Source: Salinibacter ruber DSM 13855
GTDB lineage: Bacteria; Bacteroidota; Rhodothermia; Rhodothermales; Salinibacteraceae
Direction: 5' to 3'
NCBI RefSeq assembly: GCF_000013045.1
Contig: NC_007677.1
Location: forward strand, 1,612,001 to 1,676,000
DNA length: 64,000 bases
Below the pieces are notes generated by a model. The model saw nothing but the letters and a program-made list of their open reading frames with translations, did not search any database and was not told the origin of the DNA. Both the position numbers and the translations under genes were made by a program. Shown in pieces: positions 55,134-63,941 of this stretch; the first letter of the stretch is position 1; each line of letters begins with the position of its first letter.

Positions 55134-56327
55134 ATGGACCGTGCCGCATCGCCGTCGCTTGCCGCCCGTGCCGACGACCTGCAGCAGAGTGACATTCGTT
55201 CCGTGACCCGTCGTGTGGAGGAGGTAGACGGCATCAACCTGGGCCAGGGCGTCTGCGACCTGCCGACGCCGGAACCAATCAAGGCCCGGGCGCACCAGGC
55301 CATCCGGGACGACGCGTCGATTTATTCCCACTACGCCGGCATCGAGCCCCTCCGGCGTGCCATTCTCGAAAAGGAGCAGGCCCACAACGAGGTCCCCGCC
55401 ACCTCACCGGAGGACGTGGTGGTGGGCGTGGGGTCGACCGGCGTGTTCGTGTCGGCGGCGTTCACGCTCCTGGAGGACGGCGACGAGGTGGTGCTCTTCG
55501 AACCGTTTTACGGGTACCACCGCAACATCTTGGAGCTCACCGGGGCGACGATCCGCTACGTTCCGCTCGGCGGCCCCGACGCAACCTTCGACCGGTCGGC
55601 GATGGAGGCGGTCCTCACCGACGACACCAAGGCTGTGGTGGTGAACACGCCGGCCAACCCTAGCGGCAAGGTGTGGACCCGCGAGGAGCTCTCCACCCTC
55701 GCCGGCCTGCTCCACGCCCACGACCTCGTGGCGATTACGGACGAGATCTACGAGTACATGCTCTACGACGGGGCGGAGCACGTCTCGCTCGCCAGCCTGC
55801 CGGGCGCCTACGAACGCACGATTACCCTCTCGGGCTTCTCCAAGGCGTACAACGTGACGGGGTGGCGCCTGGGCTACGGCGTGGCCCCCGCGCCCATCGC
55901 CGAAAAGATCGGCCTGATGAACGACCTGCTCTACATCTGCGCCCCGCGTCCCCTCCAGCACGCGGCCCTCGCCGCCTTCGAGGACCTGGACGACGACTAT
56001 GTCGCGCAGCTTCAGGCGGACTACGCGGAGCGCCGCGAGCTCCTGTGTGAGACGCTGGAGGCCATCGGGTTCGACGTGCCGTGGCCGGACGGGGCCTACT
56101 ACGTCCTCGCCCACTTTGGGGATCTCGCCGGCACGCAGGCGGGCTTTGCCGATGACGCGGCCGCCTGCGATACGCTCATCGAGGACGCCCACATCGGGAG
56201 CGTCACCGGGCGCTCGTTCTACCACGATCCCGCGGACGGGCAGCATGAGCTTCGCCTCTGCTTCGCGAAAGAACTGCCCGTCCTCCGGCGGGCCTGCGAG
56301 CAGCTTCGTGCCGCGTTCGGAGGGTAA
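55134..56327 (+). CDS. Class I/II PLP-dependent aminotransferase
   Basis: 397 residues, fold type I. The PLP lysine is in SGFSKAYNVTGWRLGY, with GINLGQGVCDLPTP near the start, YSHYAGIEPLRRAI, NTPANPSGKVWTREEL and ITDEIYEYMLYDG in order. It is closest to aspartate-, kynurenine- or methionine-type aminotransferases (the LGQGVCDLPTP start is typical of the KAT/glutamine-transaminase-K group). The exact substrate is open. Its stop lies 35 bases from that of the convergent nucleotidyltransferase gene. Confidence 0.9.
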   Translation: MDRAASPSLAARADDLQQSDIRSVTRRVEEVDGINLGQGVCDLPTPEPIKARAHQAIRDDASIYSHYAGIEPLRRAILEKEQAHNEVPATSPEDVVVGVGSTGVFVSAAFTLLEDGDEVVLFEPFYGYHRNILELTGATIRYVPLGGPDATFDRSAMEAVLTDDTKAVVVNTPANPSGKVWTREELSTLAGLLHAHDLVAITDEIYEYMLYDGAEHVSLASLPGAYERTITLSGFSKAYNVTGWRLGYGVAPAPIAEKIGLMNDLLYICAPRPLQHAALAAFEDLDDDYVAQLQADYAERRELLCETLEAIGFDVPWPDGAYYVLAHFGDLAGTQAGFADDAAACDTLIEDAHIGSVTGRSFYHDPADGQHELRLCFAKELPVLRRACEQLRAAFGG

Positions 56328-56362
56328 TGCGCGCTACGGACAGCCGCCAGAAGCCTTGGGCG

Positions 56363-57178
56363 TCAGGACGCCGGCTCGGGGAGGGACGCCCGCACGGGGG
56401 CGGGGCCGAGCACGTGCCGCGGCCCTTTGCGTAGGAGCTTGCGGGCGTGCTCCAGGTCGTCGGGGGTGTTGCAGTGGAGGCGCAGATGGCCGGTCTGCGG
56501 GAGGCGGTGGGCCTGCACGGAGTGCGTCCGGGCCAGCCGGTCGAGGAACGCGCCCAGCGTGTCGGGCGGGCCCCCGTCGTCGAGGTAGGGGACGATGGCG
56601 CCCAGTCCCTCGGCACTCAGCAGCAGCCAGGAGGGACAGATGCGGGTGGAGGCGGTGCCGGTCGGGTCGTCGTGCACCGCGGTCACCGTGGGGCCGTCGA
56701 GCTGGAGGACACTACTCTGGGCGCGGCGCTCGGGGTCCGGCTCGTGGAGGGCGAGGACGCGATTCGTGGTGCCGTCGTAGGCGTTCAGAAGCGGCGCGAG
56801 GGGGAACCGGTACAGGCTGTCGCCGCCGCTTACCAGCGCCCCGTCGGCCGGGAGGCCCACCGCGTCGAGCAAGAACCGCAGGTCCCCGACGCACCCGAGC
56901 TGGTCGTCGGGGGCCTCCACGCCATCGTCGTGGAGGTGCAATCCAATCCCTTGGGTCTCCAGGTCCGCCCGGTGGCCGGCCGCCCACTCCCGAAAAGCGG
57001 GGGCATCTTCATGGTTGACGGCAACGTGGATCTCGGTAAGGGCCGACCAGGCGGTGAGCTCGTCCAGAAGGTGGTCGAGGAGGGGGCGGCCCGCCACCGT
57101 GACCAGTGACTTCGGGGTCTCGGCGGTCACGGGGCGCATCCGGGTGCCGAAGCCCGCGCACAGAAGAAAGGCATGCAT
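56363..57178 (-). CDS. Sugar-phosphate nucleotidyltransferase (MurU/RmlA-like)
   Basis: 271 residues of the NTP-transferase fold: MHAFLLCAGFGTRMRPVTAETPKSLVTVAGRPLLDHLL is the signature start (given in parts), with LVSGGDSLYRFP holding the metal-binding Asp. It makes an NDP-sugar; relatives include MurU and mannose-1-phosphate guanylyltransferases. An in-frame GTG at 57244 overlaps the cysQ stop by the four bases GTGA, which suggests translational coupling. That start would add 22 residues made largely of a Ser/Pro/Asp repeat (DSPSASP twice). The ATG at 57178 fits the fold; either start may be used. Confidence 0.85.
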   Translation of the reverse strand: MHAFLLCAGFGTRMRPVTAETPKSLVTVAGRPLLDHLLDELTAWSALTEIHVAVNHEDAPAFREWAAGHRADLETQGIGLHLHDDGVEAPDDQLGCVGDLRFLLDAVGLPADGALVSGGDSLYRFPLAPLLNAYDGTTNRVLALHEPDPERRAQSSVLQLDGPTVTAVHDDPTGTASTRICPSWLLLSAEGLGAIVPYLDDGGPPDTLGAFLDRLARTHSVQAHRLPQTGHLRLHCNTPDDLEHARKLLRKGPRHVLGPAPVRASLPEPAS

Positions 57179-57182
57179 TGGC

Positions 57183-57223
57183 GAAGCGGATGGTGAGTCC
57201 GGAGAAGCGGATGGTGAGTCCGG
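57183..57223. repeat. 21-base tandem repeat, two copies, before the nucleotidyltransferase ATG
   Basis: GAAGCGGATGGTGAGTCCGG occurs at 57183-57202 and 57204-57223, 21 bases apart. In the minus frame of the nucleotidyltransferase it encodes the seven-residue unit DSPSASP twice, so copy-number change would not shift the frame. Confidence 0.7.
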
Positions 57224-57240
57224 GGGAGAAGGGGATTGGC

Positions 57241-58242
57241 TCACGCCTGGGCGGCAGCCAGGGCCTCGATGACCTCATCGTGGACGGGCCCGTTGGTAGC
57301 GACGACGCCCGTGTTGGCCTCCAGCAGGCGGCCGTGGGTGAAGTCGAGGGGGGTGCCGTGCATGTCCGTCACGGTGCCCCCGGCGGCCTCCACCGCGAGC
57401 GCCCCGGCCGCGTGGTCCCAGATGCGCTCGGTGTAGTCGGGGCTGTCCGGCCGCGGGAGGCGCAGGTAGATGTCCGCCTCGCCCCGCGCGACGATGGCGT
57501 ACTTCGCCTGGCTGTCGATCCGGATGGAGTCGGCCGTGATGCCGAGGCGTTCCCCCGCCTGCGCGGCGAGATCGTGGGAGCTGTGCGAGGAAACGAACGA
57601 CTCGCAGAATCGGCTCTCCGACGGGTCGGTCGTGCCGCTGGTCTGGATCGGGGTGGGCACCGCGTCGGTGTCCGGCGTGAGCGGCTGTTGTACGGTCCCC
57701 TCGCCCCGAACGGCCAGGAACGCCTGGCCCCGCGAGGCGGGCGGATCGGCGTCGATGGCACTGGGAAGGTGCGGGCAGCACAGGGCCGCCACCTGGGGGC
57801 GGCCGTCCACGATCAGGGCGAGCGCGATCGCGTACTGGTCGCCCCGCACGAAGCCCTTGGTTCCGTCAATCGGATCGAGCGTCCAGAAGCGCTCGCTGTA
57901 GCCCGCGTCGGTGCCGTGGTCAATCCAGTCGAACACCAGGCCCGGATTGACGTCCGGGTGGTGGGCGCGCACCTCTTCCAGGAGGTGGGCCCGTACGTCG
58001 GCGTTCGCGTCGGCCCGCAGGGCCGAGCTGTCTTCCTCGCCGATGACGGGATCGTCCGGAAAGGCGTCCCGGAGCGCCTTGCAAATGACGGCCTGGCTGC
58101 CGAAGTCGGCCACGGTGACGGGCGTGCGGTCGTCCTTTTCCATCACGTCCCCGTCGAGGTCAGCCCGGACGGACTGGCACAATTCGGCGGCGGTCTGAAC
58201 GGCACGGAAGGCGACGGTGCGTTCGCGGTCGTAGGCGGGCAT
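57241..58242 (-). CDS. cysQ: 3'(2'),5'-bisphosphate nucleotidase, CysQ/inositol-monophosphatase family
   Basis: 333 residues of the Li+-sensitive phosphatase fold. Metal-site motifs are PVIGEEDSSAL, WTLDPIDGTKGFVRGDQYAIALAL (the DPIDGTKGF signature, in parts) and the late ERIWDHAAGALAVEAAGG (WDxAAG). It probably dephosphorylates PAP, a by-product of sulfate assimilation that is inhibitory and salt-sensitive to clear (the yeast homologue Hal2 is a salt-tolerance target). The ATG at 58242 is preferred over a start two codons upstream. The stop TGA overlaps a possible GTG start of the next gene. Confidence 0.93.
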   Translation of the reverse strand: MPAYDRERTVAFRAVQTAAELCQSVRADLDGDVMEKDDRTPVTVADFGSQAVICKALRDAFPDDPVIGEEDSSALRADANADVRAHLLEEVRAHHPDVNPGLVFDWIDHGTDAGYSERFWTLDPIDGTKGFVRGDQYAIALALIVDGRPQVAALCCPHLPSAIDADPPASRGQAFLAVRGEGTVQQPLTPDTDAVPTPIQTSGTTDPSESRFCESFVSSHSSHDLAAQAGERLGITADSIRIDSQAKYAIVARGEADIYLRLPRPDSPDYTERIWDHAAGALAVEAAGGTVTDMHGTPLDFTHGRLLEANTGVVATNGPVHDEVIEALAAAQA

Positions 58243-58281
58243 ACGCAAAGAAAAGAAGTGTGGAGGAGCGAGGGGTGAGCC

Positions 58282-58755
58282 CTACGGGCCGTCCGCCCTG
58301 CTCAGGAGAACGTCGTAGGGGGGAAGGTCGTCGAGAAAGGTATAGCTCTGGTCGCTGAAATCAATGGCACAGGCGTAGTGCGTCTGGCCGTTTGTCACCA
58401 CGAGGTACGGGGCCTGCAGGACGATGTTGTAGCGGGCCCCCTGGTCGAAGGCGTCCTGGGCGATCGAGACGCGCGGGGCCTTGCATTCAACGAGAAGAAG
58501 CGGATCGCCCTGTCGGTCGTGCACAATGACGTCGGCGCGGCGCGGCTGGCCTTGGACCCGGAATGCGGCCTCAATGGCAACCAGGCCTGCCGGCACGTCG
58601 AGCTCCTGGATCAAATACTGTACGAAATGCTGGCGAACCCACTCCTCGGGCGTCAGGCGGACGTACCGGTCCCGGAGCGGGTCGTAGATGGCCCGAGCGT
58701 CCCCACGGGCCTGCGTCCGAAACTCGTACGTGGGCAGATTCAGTGCGTCCACCAC
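58282..58755 (-). CDS. HsdR_N-type PD-(D/E)XK nuclease-fold protein, stand-alone
   Basis: 157 residues from a GTG start. It resembles the type I restriction R-subunit N-terminal domain: RLTPEEWVRQHFVQYLI, RADVIVHDRQGDPLLLVECKAP (the D...ExK catalytic triad) and YLVVTNGQTHYAC. In Bacteroidota this stand-alone form is common, with no HsdM/HsdS partner; it may act on DNA or may be a non-restriction nuclease. No methylase or specificity gene is nearby, so this is not a working restriction system. Set between AttH-like and cysQ on the same strand (45 and 39 bases apart). Confidence 0.8.
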   Translation of the reverse strand: MVDALNLPTYEFRTQARGDARAIYDPLRDRYVRLTPEEWVRQHFVQYLIQELDVPAGLVAIEAAFRVQGQPRRADVIVHDRQGDPLLLVECKAPRVSIAQDAFDQGARYNIVLQAPYLVVTNGQTHYACAIDFSDQSYTFLDDLPPYDVLLSRADGP

Positions 58756-58800
58756 CCGTGTTGATCGGTGCGAGAGAACGACTGGACGGGTCCGTATCGG

Positions 58801-59970
58801 CTACGAGACGGGAGACCCGGGGCTGTCGCCGTATCCCGTCATCTCCACGTACCCGCGGCCGGTCGCGGATCCCTTCACCCGAACGAATCCCTCCCAGTAG
58901 CGGACGGACACGTCGAGTTCCTGGTCCGGAAACAGGGGCGTGATCCGCAGGTCGATGTCTTCGTCGGGCACGCGCAGGGTCCAGTCCACTGGGTAGGTGT
59001 GCGTGCCGTCCGGGCTCGTCCAGGTCTCGAGAACCTCCACGGAGACGTCCGAGCGGTCTAGCGTCTGGGTTGCGCCGTCTGGGCCCACGATGACGCCTTC
59101 GCTAAAGCGGCTCGGGGTGCCGTCCGTCCGGCGGAGCTGGTAGTACATGAGGTCGCGCCCGTCGTCGAGCTGGAGCGAGAACCAGTCCCAGCCCTCCTGG
59201 TCGGGGCCGAGGGCGGAGGTGCTCCACTCCCGGTCCATCCAGCTGTTGCCGGTCACCGACAGCGTGTCGCCCGACAGGACGAGCGTCCCCTCGGTGGCTA
59301 GGCGCGTGTACGAGTAGTAATACGACGCATTGCCGCCCCCTGGCCCCTTCTGGCTCAGGCCCCGGTCGCCCTGCAGCACGCGCGGCTTGGTGGGGCGGAG
59401 GGCGAGGTCAATGCCGATGCCTTCCTGCTGGGCCCGCAGGCGGAGCGGGAACGCCGACGAGTCGGGCCCGGTCATCGACCAGTCGTCGAGCCACACCCGA
59501 AACGGGGACGATTGCGCCCCCGCGAGCCCGGCGCCGCCCCGCTGAAAGCGTTCAAAGGCGTGAAATTCCTCGGTCGCCCCGTCGGTGACGGCGAAGTGCG
59601 CCAGGTAGAGCTGGTTCGTGCGCCAGCCGGCCGGCGGCGAGTCGGGCGCCTCGTCCGGCGGGGTCAGGCCGGTCCGGAAGATCGTCAGCTCGTAGCCGTA
59701 GGGGGTCGCGTCCGGGCCGCTCAGCGTGCCGGTCACGTACCACCACTCCGTCTTGTAGCCCGGGTGCGGGCCGTAGTCCTCCGGAAACGTGAACGCCCGG
59801 GGCGCCGTGGCCCGCCGGTAGCCGGTGGTGTCGCCGGCCATCGCCTCCGAGACGGAGACCGACGTCTGCAGCTCGGCCTCGCCGGACGAGGCCGTGAGCC
59901 AGTAGGCCCCAAGGCCGAGACCGGCCACGGCGGCGGCGAGGACTGCAAGAATCGAGACCGAACGAGTCAT
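58801..59970 (-). CDS. AttH/CrtC-like lipocalin-fold exported protein
   Basis: 389 residues with a signal anchor (SILAVLAAAVAGLGLGAYWL) followed by the two-domain lipocalin-like fold of the AttH/hydroxyneurosporene-dehydratase family: FPEDYGPHPGYKTEWWYVTGTL (in parts), YGYELTIFRTGL, LYLAHFAVTD, GNASYYYSYTRLATEGTL and GNSWMDREWSTSALGPDQEGWDWFSLQLDDGRDLMYY, also in parts. The EWWY and WMDREW motifs are diagnostic. In many genomes this gene sits with an FtsX-type ABC permease, as here (61398-63941), suggesting a partner in lipid or cell-envelope export. Confidence 0.88.
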   Translation of the reverse strand: MTRSVSILAVLAAAVAGLGLGAYWLTASSGEAELQTSVSVSEAMAGDTTGYRRATAPRAFTFPEDYGPHPGYKTEWWYVTGTLSGPDATPYGYELTIFRTGLTPPDEAPDSPPAGWRTNQLYLAHFAVTDGATEEFHAFERFQRGGAGLAGAQSSPFRVWLDDWSMTGPDSSAFPLRLRAQQEGIGIDLALRPTKPRVLQGDRGLSQKGPGGGNASYYYSYTRLATEGTLVLSGDTLSVTGNSWMDREWSTSALGPDQEGWDWFSLQLDDGRDLMYYQLRRTDGTPSRFSEGVIVGPDGATQTLDRSDVSVEVLETWTSPDGTHTYPVDWTLRVPDEDIDLRITPLFPDQELDVSVRYWEGFVRVKGSATGRGYVEMTGYGDSPGSPVS

Positions 59971-60069
59971 GTCGGGCAGGAAGGGTCTGGTGTATCGGTG
60001 TACCTCAACGGTCCGCCCCGGCCCCCGTTCGCCGCTCGGCGAGACCGCGGGGGCTCTCGGCGCGGCCCG

Positions 60070-61287
60070 CTACGTGGTCGTTACGGGGGGCAGCAACAGC
60101 CGCAGGGCCAACGGGACCGTCCCCATCGTCAGGATCACCACGGCCACGACGACCGCGAAGGCGTCCGGGGAGACGACCCCCAGGTCGAGCCCGCGCTGCA
60201 TGACCAGGAGGGTGATTTCGGAGCGCGGAACGAGGGCCACGGCAAAGGTCAACGCACTGCTGGGCCGCAGTCGGTTCATTACGGGCATGAACGAGCCCAG
60301 CCCCTTTCCCACCACCGCAGCCGCAAACAACAACAGAACTGCTCCTAGATTTCCGAACAGAAGAGACAGGTCGAGCGCAAACCCAACGTGGAGGAAGAAA
60401 AACGGAATGAACAGGTCGGAAAGCGAGTCGAACGAGGCGTCAATCTTGACGGAGAGTGGATCTCGGCTAAAGATGAGCCCGGCGAAAAAGGCCCCGATGG
60501 CGGCCGAGAATCCGAGCAGCGCCGCAAGGCCCGCCCCCACGAGCCCGATGCCGAGGACGCTGATCATCAGGTCGGGCCGGGGCTGAATATCGTGAAGCCA
60601 GTGCGTGAGCGGATGCTCCAGGTACTGCGCAAACAGGAGGCCGCCAAGCGCGAGCAGGGCCATTTTTCCGAGGACAAGCCCAAGCGTCAGGGCCATCGGG
60701 CCGACAAGGTCGGCCGAAAGGCCGGCTTGGAGCTGTGGCACCAGCGCCGTGAGGAGGGCGAGAAGCACAACGCCCGAGAGGTCGTCGAGCTCCGCCACGT
60801 CGAGCATAAGTGCCCCTTTGGCGGAGCCGAGCCGGTCCGTATGCCGCCAGATGCGCACCGACACCCCGATTCCCGTCGCGGTGAGGGCGACGGCGGCAAA
60901 CAGGCTGGGAAGGAGCGCCCAGTCGAGCAGGAACAGCGCCACGCCAAGCACCGCCCCGAGGCTCAGTGTGATGTTTGCGATCCAGATCCGCGTCGCGCCC
61001 GAGAGCCGGCGGAGCAGGTTCTTCGGGGTGCATTCCAACCCGATGCGAAAAAGGAGCGCAACGATCCCGAGTTGGGCCAGGAAGGAGAGCACCTGAGGCC
61101 CGTCGACGAACCGAAGGAGGCCCGTTCCCTCGACCAGGCGAAGGGCCATTCCGATAAAGAGGTACCCGAGGAGGTCGGGAAGATTGAGGCGCTCGAGTGC
61201 GGCCTTTGTCAGACGTGAAAGAACGATCAGGATGCCGACCAGAAGGGCCCCACGGGCCGCAAGGTCTTCCATTTCGAATGCTGTCAT
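60070..61287 (-). CDS. CPA2-family Na+(K+)/H+ antiporter
   Basis: 405 residues and about 12 membrane helices. Features of the CPA2/KefB-like exchanger domain are NLPDLLGYLFIGMALR, FLAQLGIVALLFRIGLECTPKNLLR (in parts), ALTATGIGVSVRIW, LDVAELDDLSGVVLLAL (the paired acidic residues of the ion site: ELDD) and IGAFFAGLIFSRDP. It has no cytosolic TrkA-N or TrkA-C domain, so it is a short form. The likely ion is Na+ or K+. It is placed between the ABC permease and the AttH-like gene, 110 and 99 bases away. The ATG at 61287 follows a TTG one codon upstream. Confidence 0.88.
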   Translation of the reverse strand: MTAFEMEDLAARGALLVGILIVLSRLTKAALERLNLPDLLGYLFIGMALRLVEGTGLLRFVDGPQVLSFLAQLGIVALLFRIGLECTPKNLLRRLSGATRIWIANITLSLGAVLGVALFLLDWALLPSLFAAVALTATGIGVSVRIWRHTDRLGSAKGALMLDVAELDDLSGVVLLALLTALVPQLQAGLSADLVGPMALTLGLVLGKMALLALGGLLFAQYLEHPLTHWLHDIQPRPDLMISVLGIGLVGAGLAALLGFSAAIGAFFAGLIFSRDPLSVKIDASFDSLSDLFIPFFFLHVGFALDLSLLFGNLGAVLLLFAAAVVGKGLGSFMPVMNRLRPSSALTFAVALVPRSEITLLVMQRGLDLGVVSPDAFAVVVAVVILTMGTVPLALRLLLPPVTTT

Positions 61288-61397
61288 CAATGATCACGCC
61301 GTGGACCGCATACCAACGGTTCGCCGGCCCGAGTCGTTGGGTCGGTAGGCCTACAGGGCTGGGGGAGGACGAAGGCGATGCGGTGCGCCGTTCGTCT

Positions 61398-63941
61398 TCA
61401 ATCCCCCTGTAGGGCCACCGCCGGGTTCGACCGCGCCATGCGCCACGTCGGGTAGAGGCCCGCCAGGAACGCGGCCACGACCGCCAGCACGAGCGATTGG
61501 ACCAGGACGTCGGTCGGCACCGTGAGCTGGAGCGTCCACCCGAAGGAGCGCTTGTTGATGACGAAGACCAGCACGTAGGCCAGCACGTAGCCGAGCGGCA
61601 GCGACAGGAGGCCGGCGATGGCGCCCATCAGGCTCGACTGGAGCGTCAGGTAGCCGCCCACCTGGGGGGGCGTCATCCCGGTGGCCCGCAGCACGCCCAT
61701 CTCCCGTCGCCGCTCCAGGGCCAGGGCCATGAGGGCCGTGAGCACCCCGATGAACGCCACGGCAATGGCGAGCAGGCGCAGCACCGTCGTAATGGTAAAC
61801 GTGCGGTCGAAGACGCGCATCGACGTCTCGCGCAGGGCCCGGTTCGACCGGATGAGCACGTCCTGGAGCCCCGCTACGGAGGCGCGCATGTCCGAAATTA
61901 GCGCGTCGACGGAGGTCGTGTCGGCGGCCGCAAACGCCAGGCCGGACACGCCGCGGTCCTCGTAAAACTGCTCGTAGGTCGACCGGCTCATGAGGGCCAC
62001 CCCGAGGTCGGAGCCGTAGTCGTAGTAGACCCCTTCGACGGCGAATGGCTGCTGGCCTCGATCCGTCTGGAGGCGCAGCGTGTCGCCCACGCCCACGTCA
62101 TAGCGGTAGCTGTAGGGCTCGGAGACGAGCACGGAGGGCCCCGACCGGACCGCCTCCCACGCCGTCTCGGGAGTGCCGGCCTTGAGCTGGTAGATGTCGG
62201 CGGTCTCGGGGCCGGGCTCCACGGCCACGAGGTCCGTGCGCCCCACGCTGGCCCGTACGGTGACGCGGCGGACCGAGTAGGCCCCCTCGACGCCCTCAAC
62301 GTTTCGCAGGCGACGCGCGACGGTGGAGTCGATCGTGGCGGTGGAGCGGCGGAAGACGAGGCTCGGCGGCTGCACGTAGACGTCGGCCTGCAGCGACTGC
62401 TCCAGCCAGCTGGTGACGGTGCCGCGGAAGCTGTCGATCATCACGCCCACGCCCACGGTCGACGCGATGGCGATCGTAAGGGCGGCGATCGCGACGCCGG
62501 TGCGACTCAGGTTTGTGACGACGCCGCGGGCCGCCATGCGCCCGATGACGCCGGCCGCCCGCCCGAGCAGGGGGCGCACCCCGTTCGACAGCCCCACTAC
62601 GGCCCACGGAATCATGAAGGCCGCCCCGACGAGGAGACAAAACAGCGCCCCGTACCCGGCCCAGATGCTCTGTTCGGTGACGAGGAGCAGGAGGCTGCCG
62701 GCCGCGGCGACGAGGAGGCCGAACCCGGCCCACCAGGGCGCCCGTCGGCGCAGGGTGCTCTCTCGGGTCGACCGGCGCAGCACGGTGCTCACCGAGGCGG
62801 CGGTGGCCTCCTGGGCCGGGGGCAGGGCCGCGACCAGCGTGGTGCCGACCCCCAGGAGTGCCCCCTTCGTCAGCGTCCACGCTGAGACCGACAGCTCGCT
62901 CACCTCCACCACGAAATAGAGGTCGTTGATCGTCTGCGCCAGGAGCTGCACCAGGCCGGACGCCAGCACGATGCCGAGCAGAAGCCCAATCCCGCTGCCC
63001 ACCACGCCCAGCACGGCGGCCTCCCCCAGCACGAGCCGAAAGACCTCCCCGCGCGTCACCCCCAAGGCCCGCAGCCGCCCAATCAGGGCGCGGCGCTGGA
63101 CGACCGAAAAGGTCATCGTGTTGTAGATGAGAAACGCGCCCACGATGAGGGCCAGCAGGCTTAGCGCCGTCAGGTTGAGGTCGAACGCCTTGGTCATCTG
63201 GGCCACGGTCTCCGTCCGGGTGTCCGAGCGCCGCAGCTGGGCCCCGTCCGGGAGGGATTCGCGCACCCGACGGAGGTAGGCCTGCTGGGCCGACCCCGCC
63301 GAGGGGGGAAGCAGGTCGATCCGGCTCAACCGGCCGGACTGGTCGAAAAGTCGCTGGGCCGTCGATACGTCCACGACCAGCAAGTTGGCCACTGCCCGGC
63401 GGGTTCGTTCGTTCTGCGGCGAGATCAGCCCGCTGAGCACCACCGGGTGGGTCGTGCCCTCAATCCCTACGCGCAGGGTGTCGCCGGACGAGAGCCCAAT
63501 CGCCTCGGCCGTGGGGGCACTCATGAGGGCCACGTCGTCCGTCATGAAGGTCCCCAGGTCCAGGTCGCTGCCGGGCCCGGTGCCCAGGTAGGGCCGGAAG
63601 GGCGCGTCGGCGAGGGGGTCGATCCCGACAATCTGAAACGTGCGGTCCCCTCGTTCGAGGGAGCCGTAGCCCTCCACGATGGGGGCGGACGGACGAATGC
63701 CGGCCGCCCGGAGGCGCCGGTACACGTCGTCGTCGAGCGTCCCGCCGGCCCCCACGACCTGGTGCGTCGCGGCGCCGGTGACGGTCTCGGCGGACAGCTC
63801 AAACGCCCGGCTCGCGCTTGTATTGGCGAGGTCGATGGCCACCACCACGGCCACCCCAATCGCCACCCCCAGCACCGACAGGCCCATAAGCCACGGGTGG
63901 CGGGTGAGGTAGCGCCGGCTGGAGCGGTGCAGAAGTGTCAT
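61398..63941 (-). CDS. ABC transporter permease of the FtsX/MacB superfamily
   Basis: 847 residues with two FtsX-type membrane modules, about ten helices, and large exported domains between them. A first helix (WLMGLSVLGVAIGVAVVVAIDLA) and a large periplasmic domain are followed by a triple-helix block around residues 255-370 (GAFLIYNTMTFSVVQRRALIGRLRALGVTRGEV, in parts). A second half begins near 480 and ends with LERRREMGVLRATGMTPPQVGGY and LAGLYPTWRMARSNPAVALQGD. These are the hallmarks of lipoprotein/lipid-releasing exporters. The matching ATPase gene is not in view and is expected just outside the right edge. Upstream of an AttH-like gene, its usual partner. Confidence 0.9.
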   Translation of the reverse strand: MTLLHRSSRRYLTRHPWLMGLSVLGVAIGVAVVVAIDLANTSASRAFELSAETVTGAATHQVVGAGGTLDDDVYRRLRAAGIRPSAPIVEGYGSLERGDRTFQIVGIDPLADAPFRPYLGTGPGSDLDLGTFMTDDVALMSAPTAEAIGLSSGDTLRVGIEGTTHPVVLSGLISPQNERTRRAVANLLVVDVSTAQRLFDQSGRLSRIDLLPPSAGSAQQAYLRRVRESLPDGAQLRRSDTRTETVAQMTKAFDLNLTALSLLALIVGAFLIYNTMTFSVVQRRALIGRLRALGVTRGEVFRLVLGEAAVLGVVGSGIGLLLGIVLASGLVQLLAQTINDLYFVVEVSELSVSAWTLTKGALLGVGTTLVAALPPAQEATAASVSTVLRRSTRESTLRRRAPWWAGFGLLVAAAGSLLLLVTEQSIWAGYGALFCLLVGAAFMIPWAVVGLSNGVRPLLGRAAGVIGRMAARGVVTNLSRTGVAIAALTIAIASTVGVGVMIDSFRGTVTSWLEQSLQADVYVQPPSLVFRRSTATIDSTVARRLRNVEGVEGAYSVRRVTVRASVGRTDLVAVEPGPETADIYQLKAGTPETAWEAVRSGPSVLVSEPYSYRYDVGVGDTLRLQTDRGQQPFAVEGVYYDYGSDLGVALMSRSTYEQFYEDRGVSGLAFAAADTTSVDALISDMRASVAGLQDVLIRSNRALRETSMRVFDRTFTITTVLRLLAIAVAFIGVLTALMALALERRREMGVLRATGMTPPQVGGYLTLQSSLMGAIAGLLSLPLGYVLAYVLVFVINKRSFGWTLQLTVPTDVLVQSLVLAVVAAFLAGLYPTWRMARSNPAVALQGD

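Noticed and set aside
58282-58755. A type I restriction-modification system
   Set aside because: Only a stand-alone N-terminal HsdR-like protein is present; no helicase, methylase or specificity gene.
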